From: Micromonospora ferruginea
GTDB lineage: Bacteria; Actinomycetota; Actinomycetes; Mycobacteriales; Micromonosporaceae
Length of the DNA stretch: 64,000 nucleotides
Assembly (NCBI RefSeq): GCF_013694245.2
Contig: NZ_CP059322.2
Location: 5,959,001-6,023,000 of the forward strand
Direction of reading: 5' to 3'
Below are positions 56,493 through 64,000 of the stretch, one piece after another (position 1 is the stretch's first letter; each line of letters starts with the position of its first letter). The position numbers and the translations under genes are program-made. Below the pieces are notes generated by a model. That model saw only the letters and a program-made list of their open reading frames with translations, ran no database searches and had not been told where the DNA came from.

Positions 56493-56531
56493 GCGAAAAG
56501 AAGTCCAGGTCGGAGCGGATTTTCTTTTCGC
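56493..56531. other. A/T-rich inverted repeat upstream of the acyl-CoA ligase
   Basis: GCGAAAAGAA (56493-56502) and TTCTTTTCGC (56522-56531) are perfect complements around 19 bp. AT-rich arms are rare in this genome. It lies in the 407-bp gap between the divergent bldN leader ORF and the ligase gene, so it may be an operator or an RNA hairpin. I see no other gene in the gap. Confidence 0.5.
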
Positions 56532-56709
56532 TCGGCGTGTCGCGGGGGCGACGTGCGAGGTGCGTCCCGGCGGCGGCCCCGCCGGCCGAGGGAGATCCAC
56601 GTCCCACGCTCGGGAATCCCACGCTACCTCATTTGCGGTCCCGTGCGGTGGACCCGGCCGGCGGTCGGGGCATGGTCCGGCGGACCCGGCTGTGCCAGAC
56701 TCAGCCACC

Positions 56710-58326
56710 GTGCCGGACCCCGCCGAAAGCCCCGCACCGAACCTCGCCGACCGGGTCTGCCGGGCGGCCGCCGACCACGGCGACCGGGCCGCGCTGCACT
56801 GGCGCGACCGGACGCTCACCTGGTCCGATCTGGACACCGCGGTCACCACCACCGCCCACGCGCTGCGCGCTGCCGTCCCGCCGCCCGAACCGGCCGCGCA
56901 CCCGTCCCGGGTGGCCGTGGCGTTCGGCAACACCCCCGACTTCGTGGTCACCTACCTGGCCGTGCTCCGGGCCGGGCTGGTCGCCGTGCCGGTCAACCCC
57001 GCGCTGACCGGCCGGGAGCTGCGACACGTGCTCGCCGACTCCGGCGCCGCCGTGCTGGTTGGCGCCGCCGAGGTGACCGCCCGGGTGGACCCGGCCGAGC
57101 TGCCCGCCCTGCGCGCGGTGCACACCACCCCGCCGGTCGCCGCCGGCAGCGGCCCCACCCGGTTCCCCGAGCGCGGCGGCGACGACCTGGCCGTCCTGCT
57201 CTACACCTCGGGCACCGAGGGACGGCCCAAGGGCGCCATGCTGTCGCACCGGGCGCTGGCCGCCAACCACGACCAGGTCGGCCGGATCGAACCCCCGGTG
57301 GTCGGGCCCGACGACATCGTGCTGCTGGCGCTGCCGCTGTTCCACGCGTACGGGCTGAACTCCGGGCTCGGGGCCGTGGTGCACCACGGGGCGACCGGGG
57401 TGCTCATCGACGAGCCCGGCCCGGACGGGGCGCTCGACCGGATCGCCCGGCACCGGGTCAGCGTGCTGCTCGGCGTACCGTCGATGTTCCTGACCTGGGC
57501 CGACGCGCCTGGTGACCCGGCGGCGGCGCTGACCGGCGTGCGCCTCGCGGTGTGCGGCGCGGCGCCGCTGCCGCCGGCGGCCGGGGCGCGCTTCACCGAG
57601 CTGACCGGGCACCCGGTGCACGTCGGCTACGGGCTCACCGAGACCGCGCCGGTGCTCACCTCCACGCTGGTCGGCGGCGAACCCAGGCCCGGCTCGATCG
57701 GCCGCCCGTTGCCCGGCGTCGAGCTGCGCCTGGTCGGGTCCGACGGCGTCGAGCTGTGGCGCGACGGGGTGCCCGCCGCCGAGGCCGACGACGACGGGAT
57801 GGACCTCTCCGACGACCCGACCGGCACCGACCCCGGGCAGATCGTGGTGCGCGGGGCGAACCTGTTCGGCGGCTACTGGCCGGACGGGCGGGGCGGGCCC
57901 GGCCCGGACGGCTGGTGGGCCACCGGCGACGTGGCCTACGCCGACGACGACGGCGACCTCTTCCTGGTCGACCGGCTCGGCGAGCTGATCCTGGTCAACG
58001 GCTTCAACGTCTACCCGCACGAGGTCGAGCTGGTGCTCCAGGCGCACCCCGGGGTGGCCGAGTCGGCCGTCCTGGGGGTGCCGCACCCCCGGACCGGCGA
58101 GACTGTCCGGGCGTACGTGGTGCGGGCGGCCGAGGTGTCGGCGGAGGAGCTGCTCGCCCACTGCGCGCGTAACCTGGCCCGGTTCAAGTGCCCGACCGCC
58201 GTCGAGTTCGTCGACACGCTGCCGTACTCGGCGATCGGGAAGGTCCGCAAGACCGAGCTGCGCCCGGCGCCCACGGTGCCGTCGCCGTCGACCGAGATCC
58301 GCACGGAGGTATCCGATGTCCAGTGA
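56710..58326 (+). CDS. AMP-forming acyl-CoA ligase/synthetase
   Basis: 538 aa from GTG 56710 (VPDPAESPAPNLADRV); GTG 56692 is an alternative. ANL superfamily motifs: LLYTSGTEGRPKGAMLSHRA (P-loop), GYGLTETAPVLTS (A5), GWWATGDVAYADDDGDLFLV (A7), RLGELILVNGFNVYPHEVEL (A8 hinge) and AIGKVRKTEL with the catalytic Lys (A10). Activates a carboxylic acid, probably fatty or aromatic. Overlaps the glutaredoxin-like gene by 11 bp. Confidence 0.9.
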   Translation: MPDPAESPAPNLADRVCRAAADHGDRAALHWRDRTLTWSDLDTAVTTTAHALRAAVPPPEPAAHPSRVAVAFGNTPDFVVTYLAVLRAGLVAVPVNPALTGRELRHVLADSGAAVLVGAAEVTARVDPAELPALRAVHTTPPVAAGSGPTRFPERGGDDLAVLLYTSGTEGRPKGAMLSHRALAANHDQVGRIEPPVVGPDDIVLLALPLFHAYGLNSGLGAVVHHGATGVLIDEPGPDGALDRIARHRVSVLLGVPSMFLTWADAPGDPAAALTGVRLAVCGAAPLPPAAGARFTELTGHPVHVGYGLTETAPVLTSTLVGGEPRPGSIGRPLPGVELRLVGSDGVELWRDGVPAAEADDDGMDLSDDPTGTDPGQIVVRGANLFGGYWPDGRGGPGPDGWWATGDVAYADDDGDLFLVDRLGELILVNGFNVYPHEVELVLQAHPGVAESAVLGVPHPRTGETVRAYVVRAAEVSAEELLAHCARNLARFKCPTAVEFVDTLPYSAIGKVRKTELRPAPTVPSPSTEIRTEVSDVQ

Positions 58327-58570
58327 CCCGCGGCTCATCCTGATCACCCGGCCCGGCTGCCACCTCTGCGACGACGCGAAGGCGGCGCTCGACCGGGTGG
58401 TCGCGGTGACCGGCGACCGCTGGGTGGAGAAGGACGTGACCGGCGACGTCGAGCTGGAGCGCGACTACGGCGACCGGCTGCCGGTGGTGCTGCTCGACGG
58501 CAAGGAGCACGGCTACTGGCGGGTCGAGGAGGACCGGCTGCTGCGGGACCTGACCACCCCTCAGCTCTAG
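58316..58570 (+). CDS. glutaredoxin-like protein
   Basis: 84 aa. LILITRPGCHLCDDAKAALD holds a CxxC site, followed by VEKDVTGDVELERDYGDRLP and the cis-Pro loop VVLLDGKEH. DUF836/glutaredoxin-like family; corresponds to Rv0508. In a mycothiol organism it could work with mycothiol rather than glutathione. Confidence 0.88.
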   Translation: MSSDPRLILITRPGCHLCDDAKAALDRVVAVTGDRWVEKDVTGDVELERDYGDRLPVVLLDGKEHGYWRVEEDRLLRDLTTPQL

Positions 58571-58583
58571 CTATCGTGTCCGG

Positions 58584-59234
58584 GTGACGGAGACACGGCG
58601 CCACCTGGTGTGGGACTGGAACGGGACCCTGCTCGACGACCTCGACCTGGTGGTGCGCGCCACCAACGTGGCGTTCGCCAGCGCCGGCGGCCCGGCGGTC
58701 AGCGCCGACGAGCACCGGGTGCGGTTCCGTCGCCCGATCGCCGACTACTACGCCGAGATGCTCGGCCGGGCGGTCGACGCGGAGGCGTTCGGCGCGCTCG
58801 ACCGGATCTTCCACGACGCGTACCGGGCCGGGCTGACCGGTTGCGCCCTGGCCGCCGACGCCACCGCCGCGATCGCCGCCTGGCCGGGCAGCCAGTCGCT
58901 GCTGTCCATGTGGTTCCACGACGAGCTGGTGCCCACCGTGCACACCTACGGGCTGACCCCGCACTTCCGCCGGGTGGACGGGCTGCGCGCGGCGGTCGGC
59001 GGCGGCCCGAAGGCCGAGTGGCTGGCGAAGCACCTGGCCGAGCTGGGGCTCGACGGCGCCGACGTGGTGCTGATCGGCGACTCGCTGGACGACGCGGACG
59101 CGGCCGTCTCGGTCGGCGGCGCCGCCGTGCTCTACACCGGCGGCCTCTCCGACCCGGCCCGGCTGCGTGCCAGCGGCCACCCGGTCGCCGACACCCTGAC
59201 CGAGGCGGTGACGCTGGCCCGCGCCCTGCCCTGA
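58584..59234 (+). CDS. HAD-superfamily hydrolase (phosphoglycolate-phosphatase-like)
   Basis: 216 aa, GTG 6 nt after TATCGT (58572-58577). Motif I is HLVWDWNGTLLDDLD, with Asn where DxDGT enzymes have Asp, a variant common in this subgroup. Motif II is QSLLSMWFHDEL-type, motif III GGGPKAEWLAKHL, motif IV VVLIGDSLDDADAAVSVG. Substrate unknown. Confidence 0.87.
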   Translation: MTETRRHLVWDWNGTLLDDLDLVVRATNVAFASAGGPAVSADEHRVRFRRPIADYYAEMLGRAVDAEAFGALDRIFHDAYRAGLTGCALAADATAAIAAWPGSQSLLSMWFHDELVPTVHTYGLTPHFRRVDGLRAAVGGGPKAEWLAKHLAELGLDGADVVLIGDSLDDADAAVSVGGAAVLYTGGLSDPARLRASGHPVADTLTEAVTLARALP

Positions 59235-59244
59235 GGCGCGCCGG

Positions 59245-59901
59245 TCAGGCGCGCAGGTGGGCCAGGACCGCCAGCACCCGCCGGTGGTGGGTGGTGGCGT
59301 CCGGCGGCAGGTCGAGCTTGGTGAAGATGTTGCGCACGTGCTTCTCGACCGCGCCGTCGCTGACCACCAGGATGCGGGCGATCGCCGTGTTGGAACGGCC
59401 CTCGGCCATCAGCGCCAGCACCTCGCGCTCACGCGGGGTCAACGCCGCCAGCGGATCGTCGCGTCGCCGCCGCACCAGCAACTGGCTGATCACCTCCGGG
59501 TCGAGCACGGTGCCGCCGGACGCCACCCGGGCCAGCCCGTCCAGGAACTCGTCGATCGCGGCCACCCGGTCCTTGAGCAGGTAGCCGATGCCGCCGCCGG
59601 TGCCGCCCGCGGTGTCCAGCAGGTCGTCGGCGTACGACACCTCGACGTACTGGGACAGCACCAGGATCGGTGTGCCCGGCACCCGGCGGCGGGCCTCCAC
59701 CGCCGCGCGCAGCCCCTCGTCGGTGTGCGACGGCGGCATCCGCACGTCCACCACCGACACGTCCGGCCGGTGCGCCACCACCGCCTCGACCAGGGCGTCC
59801 CCGTCCCCGACGGCCGCCACCACCTCGTGCCCGGACTCGGTCAGCAGCCGGATCAGCCCCTCCCGGAGCAGTACGGCGTCGTCCGCGATCACCACCCGCA
59901 T
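59245..59901 (-). CDS. NarL/LuxR-type response regulator
   Basis: 218 aa from ATG 59901 (MRVVIADDAVLLREGLIRLL). A GTG at 59976 overlaps the kinase stop by GTGA and would add 25 residues, so the true start is open. Receiver Asp in VSVVDVRMPPSHTDEG; LuxR HTH LTPREREVLALMAEGRSNTA, VSDGAVEKHVRNIFTKLDLP. Paired with the kinase just upstream. Confidence 0.9.
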   Translation of the reverse strand: MRVVIADDAVLLREGLIRLLTESGHEVVAAVGDGDALVEAVVAHRPDVSVVDVRMPPSHTDEGLRAAVEARRRVPGTPILVLSQYVEVSYADDLLDTAGGTGGGIGYLLKDRVAAIDEFLDGLARVASGGTVLDPEVISQLLVRRRRDDPLAALTPREREVLALMAEGRSNTAIARILVVSDGAVEKHVRNIFTKLDLPPDATTHHRRVLAVLAHLRA

Positions 59902-59972
59902 GGGTCCGGTGTCTATCACGTCCGGGTCCCACGGCGCGGCCTCCGCCCGGTCGGGAGCGTCGCCGGTGGACG

Positions 59973-61262
59973 TCACCGGGGCAGCTCGGCGTGGATCCGG
60001 GTCGGCCCGCCGGCCGGACTGTCCACCGCCAGCGTGCCGCCGGCCGCCCGGACCCGGTCGGCGATGCCGCTGAGCCCGTGCCCCTTGGCCAGGTGGGCGC
60101 CGCCGATCCCGTCGTCGTCCACGGTGATCTCCAGCCGGCCCACCTTCCGGGTGACCTCCACCCGGCAGGCGGTGGCCCGGCTGTGCTTGGCCACGTTGGT
60201 CAGCGCCTCGGCCACCACGAAGTAGGCGGTGCTCTCCAGCCCCGGGTCGAGCCGGCCGGCGGCGGTGCCCAGCTCGTCGTCGACCACCAGCTCGGTCGGC
60301 GCCAGGGCCCGGGCGGCGAGCGCGGCCAGCGCGCTGGGCAGGCCCCGGTCGACCAGGATCGGCGGGGCGATGCCCCGGGACAGGGCGCGCAGCTCGTCGA
60401 GCGTCTCCCGGGTCTGGGCGACCGCCTCGTCGAGGGTGCGCCGGGCCGCCTCCGGGTCGGCGGCGAGCTGCTGGCGGGCCCGGCCCAGGTCCATGGCGAG
60501 CCGGACCAGGCGCTGCTGCGGCCCGTCGTGGATGTCGCGCTCCAGCTTGCGCAGCGCGGACGCCTCGGCCGAGACCGCGGCCCGCTTCTGCTCCTCCAGC
60601 GTGGTGATCCGCTGCCGCATCTCGGCCACGCCGGTGAGCAGGGAGTACGCCACGGCGGCCTGGAACCGGGCCAGGCCCCGCGCGACCAGGGGAAGGGTGA
60701 GCAGGGCGAACAGCCCGATCGCGGTGTTCAGCGCGATCCGCGCCCCGGTCCCGTCGCCCATCCCGAGGAGCTGGCTGAGGTCCTGGTCGTCGGGCCCGCG
60801 CGGGATCGCCCAGTCGTACGCGCCGTAGAGCGTGCCGGTCAGCGCCAGCGCCCACCACACCAGCATCAGCACGAACGGGGGCAGGGCCACCACGAGCCGG
60901 ACGAAGGCGTGCAGCAGGTCGAGCCAGGACTGCGGGTCGCGCATCGGGGTGAACACGCGACGCCAGAACCCGGTGCCCCGCGGGGGTGTCAGGTAGACCG
61001 GGCGGACCCGGGGCCGGCCGAGCACGCCGGGCAGCCGGAGCCGTTCCAGGTCGGCCAGCCCGCGCGCCGCGTACAGGACGCCGGCGAGGACCGGCAGGCC
61101 GAGCGTGGTGACCAACAGCCCGGCGCTGAGTGAGATCCCGGCCACGGCGAGCACGAAGCCGATCACCGCGAGCGGGAGGCTGAAGAGCACGTAGCCGGAG
61201 TCGCGGGCGAGCTGGCGGAGGAGACCCCGGGCGGGCGAGGCGGGGATCGGTACGGCGGTCAT
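59973..61262 (-). CDS. DesK-family sensor histidine kinase
   Basis: 429 aa. N-terminal sensor with about four to six spans (YVLFSLPLAVIGFVLAVAGI, LLVTTLGLPVLAGVLYAARG, LVVALPPFVLMLVWWALALT), a coiled coil, then HisKA_3 with ERDIHDGPQQRLVRLAMDLG (phospho-His) and HATPase with VVAEALTNVAKHSRAT, VDDDGIGGAHLAKGHGLSGI. The signal is not evident; such pairs often answer membrane or antibiotic stress. Confidence 0.9.
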   Translation of the reverse strand: MTAVPIPASPARGLLRQLARDSGYVLFSLPLAVIGFVLAVAGISLSAGLLVTTLGLPVLAGVLYAARGLADLERLRLPGVLGRPRVRPVYLTPPRGTGFWRRVFTPMRDPQSWLDLLHAFVRLVVALPPFVLMLVWWALALTGTLYGAYDWAIPRGPDDQDLSQLLGMGDGTGARIALNTAIGLFALLTLPLVARGLARFQAAVAYSLLTGVAEMRQRITTLEEQKRAAVSAEASALRKLERDIHDGPQQRLVRLAMDLGRARQQLAADPEAARRTLDEAVAQTRETLDELRALSRGIAPPILVDRGLPSALAALAARALAPTELVVDDELGTAAGRLDPGLESTAYFVVAEALTNVAKHSRATACRVEVTRKVGRLEITVDDDGIGGAHLAKGHGLSGIADRVRAAGGTLAVDSPAGGPTRIHAELPR

Positions 61263-61516
61263 GGTTCGAGGCTATGGGCGTGGATCGGCCCGGCCCATCC
61301 CGCTCGCCGGCCTCTCCCGGGTGGGGTTCTCCCTACTCCGGGACGTGACCCGCGCCTCGCCACGCCGATCACGGAGCGCTACCGGGCGCGCGCGATTGGT
61401 CAGAGAAGTCGGGATTGAGCAATAATCGCCACGCGCCGCCGGGGAAGCGCGGTTGATCGATCTTGTGGGAATGGAGGGGCAGGTGGAGCCGCGTCGCGAG
61501 TCATCAAGATCGCGAT

Positions 61517-61545
61517 TTGTGCACCTCTTCACAAGCGCCTACTCT
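61517..61545 (+). promoter_or_regulatory. Rex operator embedded in the rex-hemA-hemC promoter
   Basis: TTGTGCACCTCTTCACAA (61517-61534) matches the ROP consensus TTGTGAANNNNTTCACAA at all but one defined position. TTGTGC serves as the -35 and TACTCT (61540-61545) as the -10 with 17-bp spacing, so Rex bound here would block RNA polymerase. Start of rex is 108 bp downstream. The rest of the gap from 61263 shows no gene. Confidence 0.85.
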
Positions 61546-61653
61546 GTAGTTCCGACGCGCCCTGCTAGCACAGCCGGCAACATCGGTCGCCAGCGGGAGT
61601 CCCGAAGCGGCCGGCCTCCGACGCCGGTCGAGGATCGCACCGCACGGAGTCTC

Positions 61654-62424
61654 ATGAGTCAGCACCGTCCTTCTGGCGCGCCCGGCCGCACCGGTGCCGT
61701 ACCGGCGCTACCGGAGCTGCCCGAGGCGACCGTGTCCCGGCTCCCGGAATACCTGCGCGCCCTGCACGCGCTCGCCGACGCCGGCCACGAGACCGTGTCC
61801 AGCGAGGGCCTGGCCGGCGCCGTCGGGGTCAACTCCGCCAAGCTCCGCAAGGACCTCTCCCACCTCGGCTCGTACGGCACCCGGGGCGTCGGCTACGACG
61901 TCGCGCTGCTGATCGACCAGATCGAGTCGGTGCTCGGGCTCACCCAGTGCCGGGCCGTCGCACTGGTCGGCGTGGGTAATCTCGGTCACGCCCTGGCCGG
62001 CTACGACGGCTTCGCCAGCCGCGGCTTCCGGATCGCCGCGCTCCTCGACGCCGACCCGTCCCGCGTCGGCGAGGAGATCCACGGCCTGGTCGTCCGGCAC
62101 GTCGACGAGCTGCCCGGAGTCGTCGCCGAGGAGTCGATCTCGATCGGCGTGATCGCCACCCCGGCACCGGCCGCCCAGGCGGTCGCCGACCAGCTCGTCG
62201 CCGTCGGCGTGACGAGCATCCTCAACTTCGCGCCGTGCGTACTCTCGGTCCCGGAGGGGGTCGACGTGCGCAAGGTCGACCTCGCGATCGAGCTGCAGAT
62301 CCTCTCCTTCCACGAGCACCGCAAGGCGTCGCTGACCGCGCTGCCCGCCACCGGCGGGACCGGTCTCACCGCCCTGCCCGGCGGGCTCGCCACCCCCGAC
62401 ACCCAGGAGGCGATCGGCACGTGA
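61654..62424 (+). CDS. rex: redox-sensing transcriptional repressor Rex
   Basis: 256 aa from ATG 61654, with GGAG 5 nt upstream; longer upstream frames are not needed. Winged helix: VSSEGLAGAVGVNSAKLRKD, LSHLGSYGTRGVGYDV. Rossmann NAD(H) domain: VALVGVGNLGHALAGYDGF, then ISIGVIATPAPAAQAVADQL. Senses the NADH/NAD+ ratio and represses respiratory and heme genes; first gene of rex-hemA-hemC as in S. coelicolor. Confidence 0.95.
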   Translation: MSQHRPSGAPGRTGAVPALPELPEATVSRLPEYLRALHALADAGHETVSSEGLAGAVGVNSAKLRKDLSHLGSYGTRGVGYDVALLIDQIESVLGLTQCRAVALVGVGNLGHALAGYDGFASRGFRIAALLDADPSRVGEEIHGLVVRHVDELPGVVAEESISIGVIATPAPAAQAVADQLVAVGVTSILNFAPCVLSVPEGVDVRKVDLAIELQILSFHEHRKASLTALPATGGTGLTALPGGLATPDTQEAIGT

Positions 62425-63794
62425 AACTGCTCGTCGTCGGCGCGTCCTACCGCACCGCCCCGGTCGCCGCCCTGGAACGCCTGGCCGTCCCGCCCGCAGA
62501 CCTCACCCGCACGCTGGACCGGCTCGTCGCCCAGCCGTACGTCGCCGAGGCCGTCCTCGTCTCCACCTGCAACCGGGTGGAGGTCTACGCCGCCGTGTCC
62601 GGTTTCCACGGTGGGCTCGGCGACATCTGCGCGGTCCTGGCCGAGCAGGCCGGCTCCCCGCCCGCGGCGCTCGCCCCGCACCTCTACGTGCACTACGACG
62701 CCGCCGCCGTGGACCACGTCTTCCGGGTCGCCGCCGGGCTGGACTCCATGGTGGTCGGCGAGGCGCAGATCCTCGGGCAGCTCCGTGACGCCTACCACTT
62801 CGCCGGCGGCGCCGACTCGGCCGGGCGGCTGCTGCACGAGCTGATGCAGCAGGCGCTGCGGGTCGGCAAGCGCGCCCACGCCGAGACCGACATCGACCGC
62901 GCCGGGCAGAGCGTGGTCACCGCCGCGCTCGACCTCGCCGCCGACCTGCTCCACGGCGACCTGACCGGCCGACCCGCCATGGTGGTCGGCGCCGGGGCGA
63001 TGGGCTCGCTGAGCGTGGCCACCCTGTCCCGGCTGGGCGCCGGCCCGGTCACCGTCACCAACCGGGGCGCCGCCCGCGCCGTCCGGCTCGCCGAGTCGTA
63101 CGGCGCGACCGCCGTGCCGATGACCGACCTGGTCGAGGCGCTCGCCGCGGTGGACGTGGTCGTCGCCGCCACCGCCGCCACCGAGGCCGTGCTCACCCGG
63201 GACGTGGTGACCCAGGCGCTGGCCCGCCGCGACGCCGCCCGGGGGCCGCTGGTCCTGCTCGACCTGGCCGTTCCGCGCGACGTCGAGGCGGGCGTCGCCG
63301 AGCTGCCGGGCGTCGAGGTGATCGACATCGACCGGATGGCAGGCGTCCTCGCCGACGGGCCGGCCGCCGCCGACGCCGCCGAGGTCGGCCGGATCGTCGC
63401 CGGCGAGGTCGAGTCGTTCCTGAGCTGGCTGCGCGGCGCCGACGTGGCGCCGACCGTGGCCGCCCTGCGCGGCCGGGCCGACGACGTGGTGACCGCCGAA
63501 CTGCGCCGCCTCGGCCAGCGCCGCCCCGACCTCAGCGACGACCAGCGCGCCGAGGTCGCCCGCACCGTGCACCGGGTCGTGCAGCGACTGCTGCACCAGC
63601 CGACCGTCCGGGTCCGCCAGCTCGCCGCCGAACCCGGCGGCGACCAGTACGCGGCCCTGCTGCGCGAGCTGTTCGACCTGGAGGTGCCGCAGACGTCCCC
63701 GGTCGACACCGTCCCCGACGTGGTCGCCACCGACACCGACGGCCGGGCGTCGTTCGACGCCGGCGACGTCCCGTCCACCGGAGGTGCGCGATGA
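62421..63794 (+). CDS. hemA: glutamyl-tRNA reductase
   Basis: 457 aa, GTG overlapping the rex stop, AGGAGG 10 nt upstream. KLLVVGASYRTAPVAALERL, catalytic Cys in LVSTCNRVEVYAAVSGFHGG, VVGEAQILGQLRDAY, NADPH domain MVVGAGAMGSLSVATLSRLG, LLDLAVPRDVE, and a dimerisation tail. Reduces glutamyl-tRNA to glutamate-1-semialdehyde, the first step of C5 heme synthesis. Under Rex control through the shared promoter. Confidence 0.96.
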   Translation: MKLLVVGASYRTAPVAALERLAVPPADLTRTLDRLVAQPYVAEAVLVSTCNRVEVYAAVSGFHGGLGDICAVLAEQAGSPPAALAPHLYVHYDAAAVDHVFRVAAGLDSMVVGEAQILGQLRDAYHFAGGADSAGRLLHELMQQALRVGKRAHAETDIDRAGQSVVTAALDLAADLLHGDLTGRPAMVVGAGAMGSLSVATLSRLGAGPVTVTNRGAARAVRLAESYGATAVPMTDLVEALAAVDVVVAATAATEAVLTRDVVTQALARRDAARGPLVLLDLAVPRDVEAGVAELPGVEVIDIDRMAGVLADGPAAADAAEVGRIVAGEVESFLSWLRGADVAPTVAALRGRADDVVTAELRRLGQRRPDLSDDQRAEVARTVHRVVQRLLHQPTVRVRQLAAEPGGDQYAALLRELFDLEVPQTSPVDTVPDVVATDTDGRASFDAGDVPSTGGAR

Positions 63795-64000
63795 CCGCCC
63801 CCCTGCGCCTCGGCACCCGGGGCAGCGTCCTGGCGCTGGCCCAGTCCGGCCACGTCGCCGAGGCCCTCACCGCGGCCACCGGCCGCCCGGTCGAGCTGGT
63901 CGAGGTGGTGACCGCGGGTGACCGCTCCACCGCACCGGTGCAGCGGCTCGGCGTCGGTGTCTTCGTCTCCGCGCTGCGCGACGCGCTGACCGCCGGCGAG
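63791..64000 (+). CDS. hemC: porphobilinogen deaminase, 3' end cut by the window
   Basis: Only the first 70 codons are present. Starts MTAPLRLGTRGSVLALAQSG, continuing HVAEALTAATGRPVELVEVV and GVGVFVSALRDALTAGE, the first domain of hydroxymethylbilane synthase. ATG overlaps the hemA stop (ATGA), so rex, hemA and hemC are translationally chained. Confidence 0.93.
   Translation, partial: MTAPLRLGTRGSVLALAQSGHVAEALTAATGRPVELVEVVTAGDRSTAPVQRLGVGVFVSALRDALTAGE

Overview
This is about 64 kb of chromosome from a very GC-rich actinomycete, most likely Micromonospora or a close relative (Micromonosporaceae). Supporting signs are very high GC with strong GC3 bias, mycothiol biosynthesis (mshA) and a mycothiol-dependent-type enzyme, a bldN/rsbN developmental sigma/anti-sigma pair, a Rex-hemA-hemC operon, and gene order that, from memory, matches Mycobacterium tuberculosis Rv0474-Rv0510 and the Streptomyces coelicolor rex/bldN region. 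I see no phage, insertion sequence, CRISPR array, rRNA or tRNA. It reads as a conserved core chromosome with a few inserted accessory modules.

Layout. 1-8.4 kb: Fur-type regulator (cut by the window edge), ygfZ, a BKACE enzyme, asparaginase, hydrolases, an XRE regulator-HbhA-like-DUF2516 set, AlaX editing protein and a nucleotidyltransferase. 8.4-12.6 kb: SDR and WYL regulator, EI24 membrane protein, macro-domain protein, double GNAT. 12.7-18.5 kb: a beta-glucoside module on the minus strand (solute-binding protein, two permeases, GH1 beta-glucosidase, LacI repressor) whose promoter is bracketed by two perfect LacI-type operators. 18.5-26.3 kb: mycothiol-dependent-type enzyme, murB, a 1.1 kb gene-free repeat region, methyltransferase, SDR, mshA, YbjN protein, and a Rho_N/histone-H1-like protein. 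26.6-29.3 kb: two tandem MFS paralogues. 29.4-33.2 kb: gpmA, phoU, senX3-regX3 phosphate control. 33.6-38.4 kb: secreted lysozyme-like protein, F420-dependent-type oxidoreductase with divergent TetR, a Cys-rich protein, Ppx/GppA and a TIM-barrel isomerase. 38.4-43.6 kb: CGNR protein, glutathionylspermidine-synthase-like ligase with a small lipoprotein, proline dehydrogenase, VOC protein, and a TetR-controlled hydrolase operon. 44.1-49.9 kb: membrane-anchored metallopeptidase (apparently frameshifted) followed by a MacAB-type adaptor/ATPase/permease set. 50-64 kb: excisionase-type HTH, the tiny bS22-type ribosomal protein, epimerase, acyltransferase, HAD-IB, rsbN-like and bldN-like genes, acyl-CoA ligase, glutaredoxin-like protein, HAD, a NarL/DesK-type two-component system, then rex-hemA-hemC (hemC cut by the window end).

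Two families of short intergenic elements run through the window. The first is a GGGGCCCC-centred palindromic pair (six loci), whose TTAAG/CTTAC ends supply the stop codons of adjacent genes at four places. The second is a composite element: a roughly 70-76 bp imperfect palindrome (three copies) joined, in constant relative orientation, to G-rich pentamer tracts (long at two copies, vestigial at the third). I know no name for either.

Many genes carry a TANNNT -10 box only 6-8 nt before the start codon and no Shine-Dalgarno sequence, so they are probably translated from leaderless mRNAs. I used this to choose several starts. Coordinates of starts come from reading motifs, RBSs and -10 boxes by eye; no database search was possible, so family names rest on recognisable motifs and remembered synteny.
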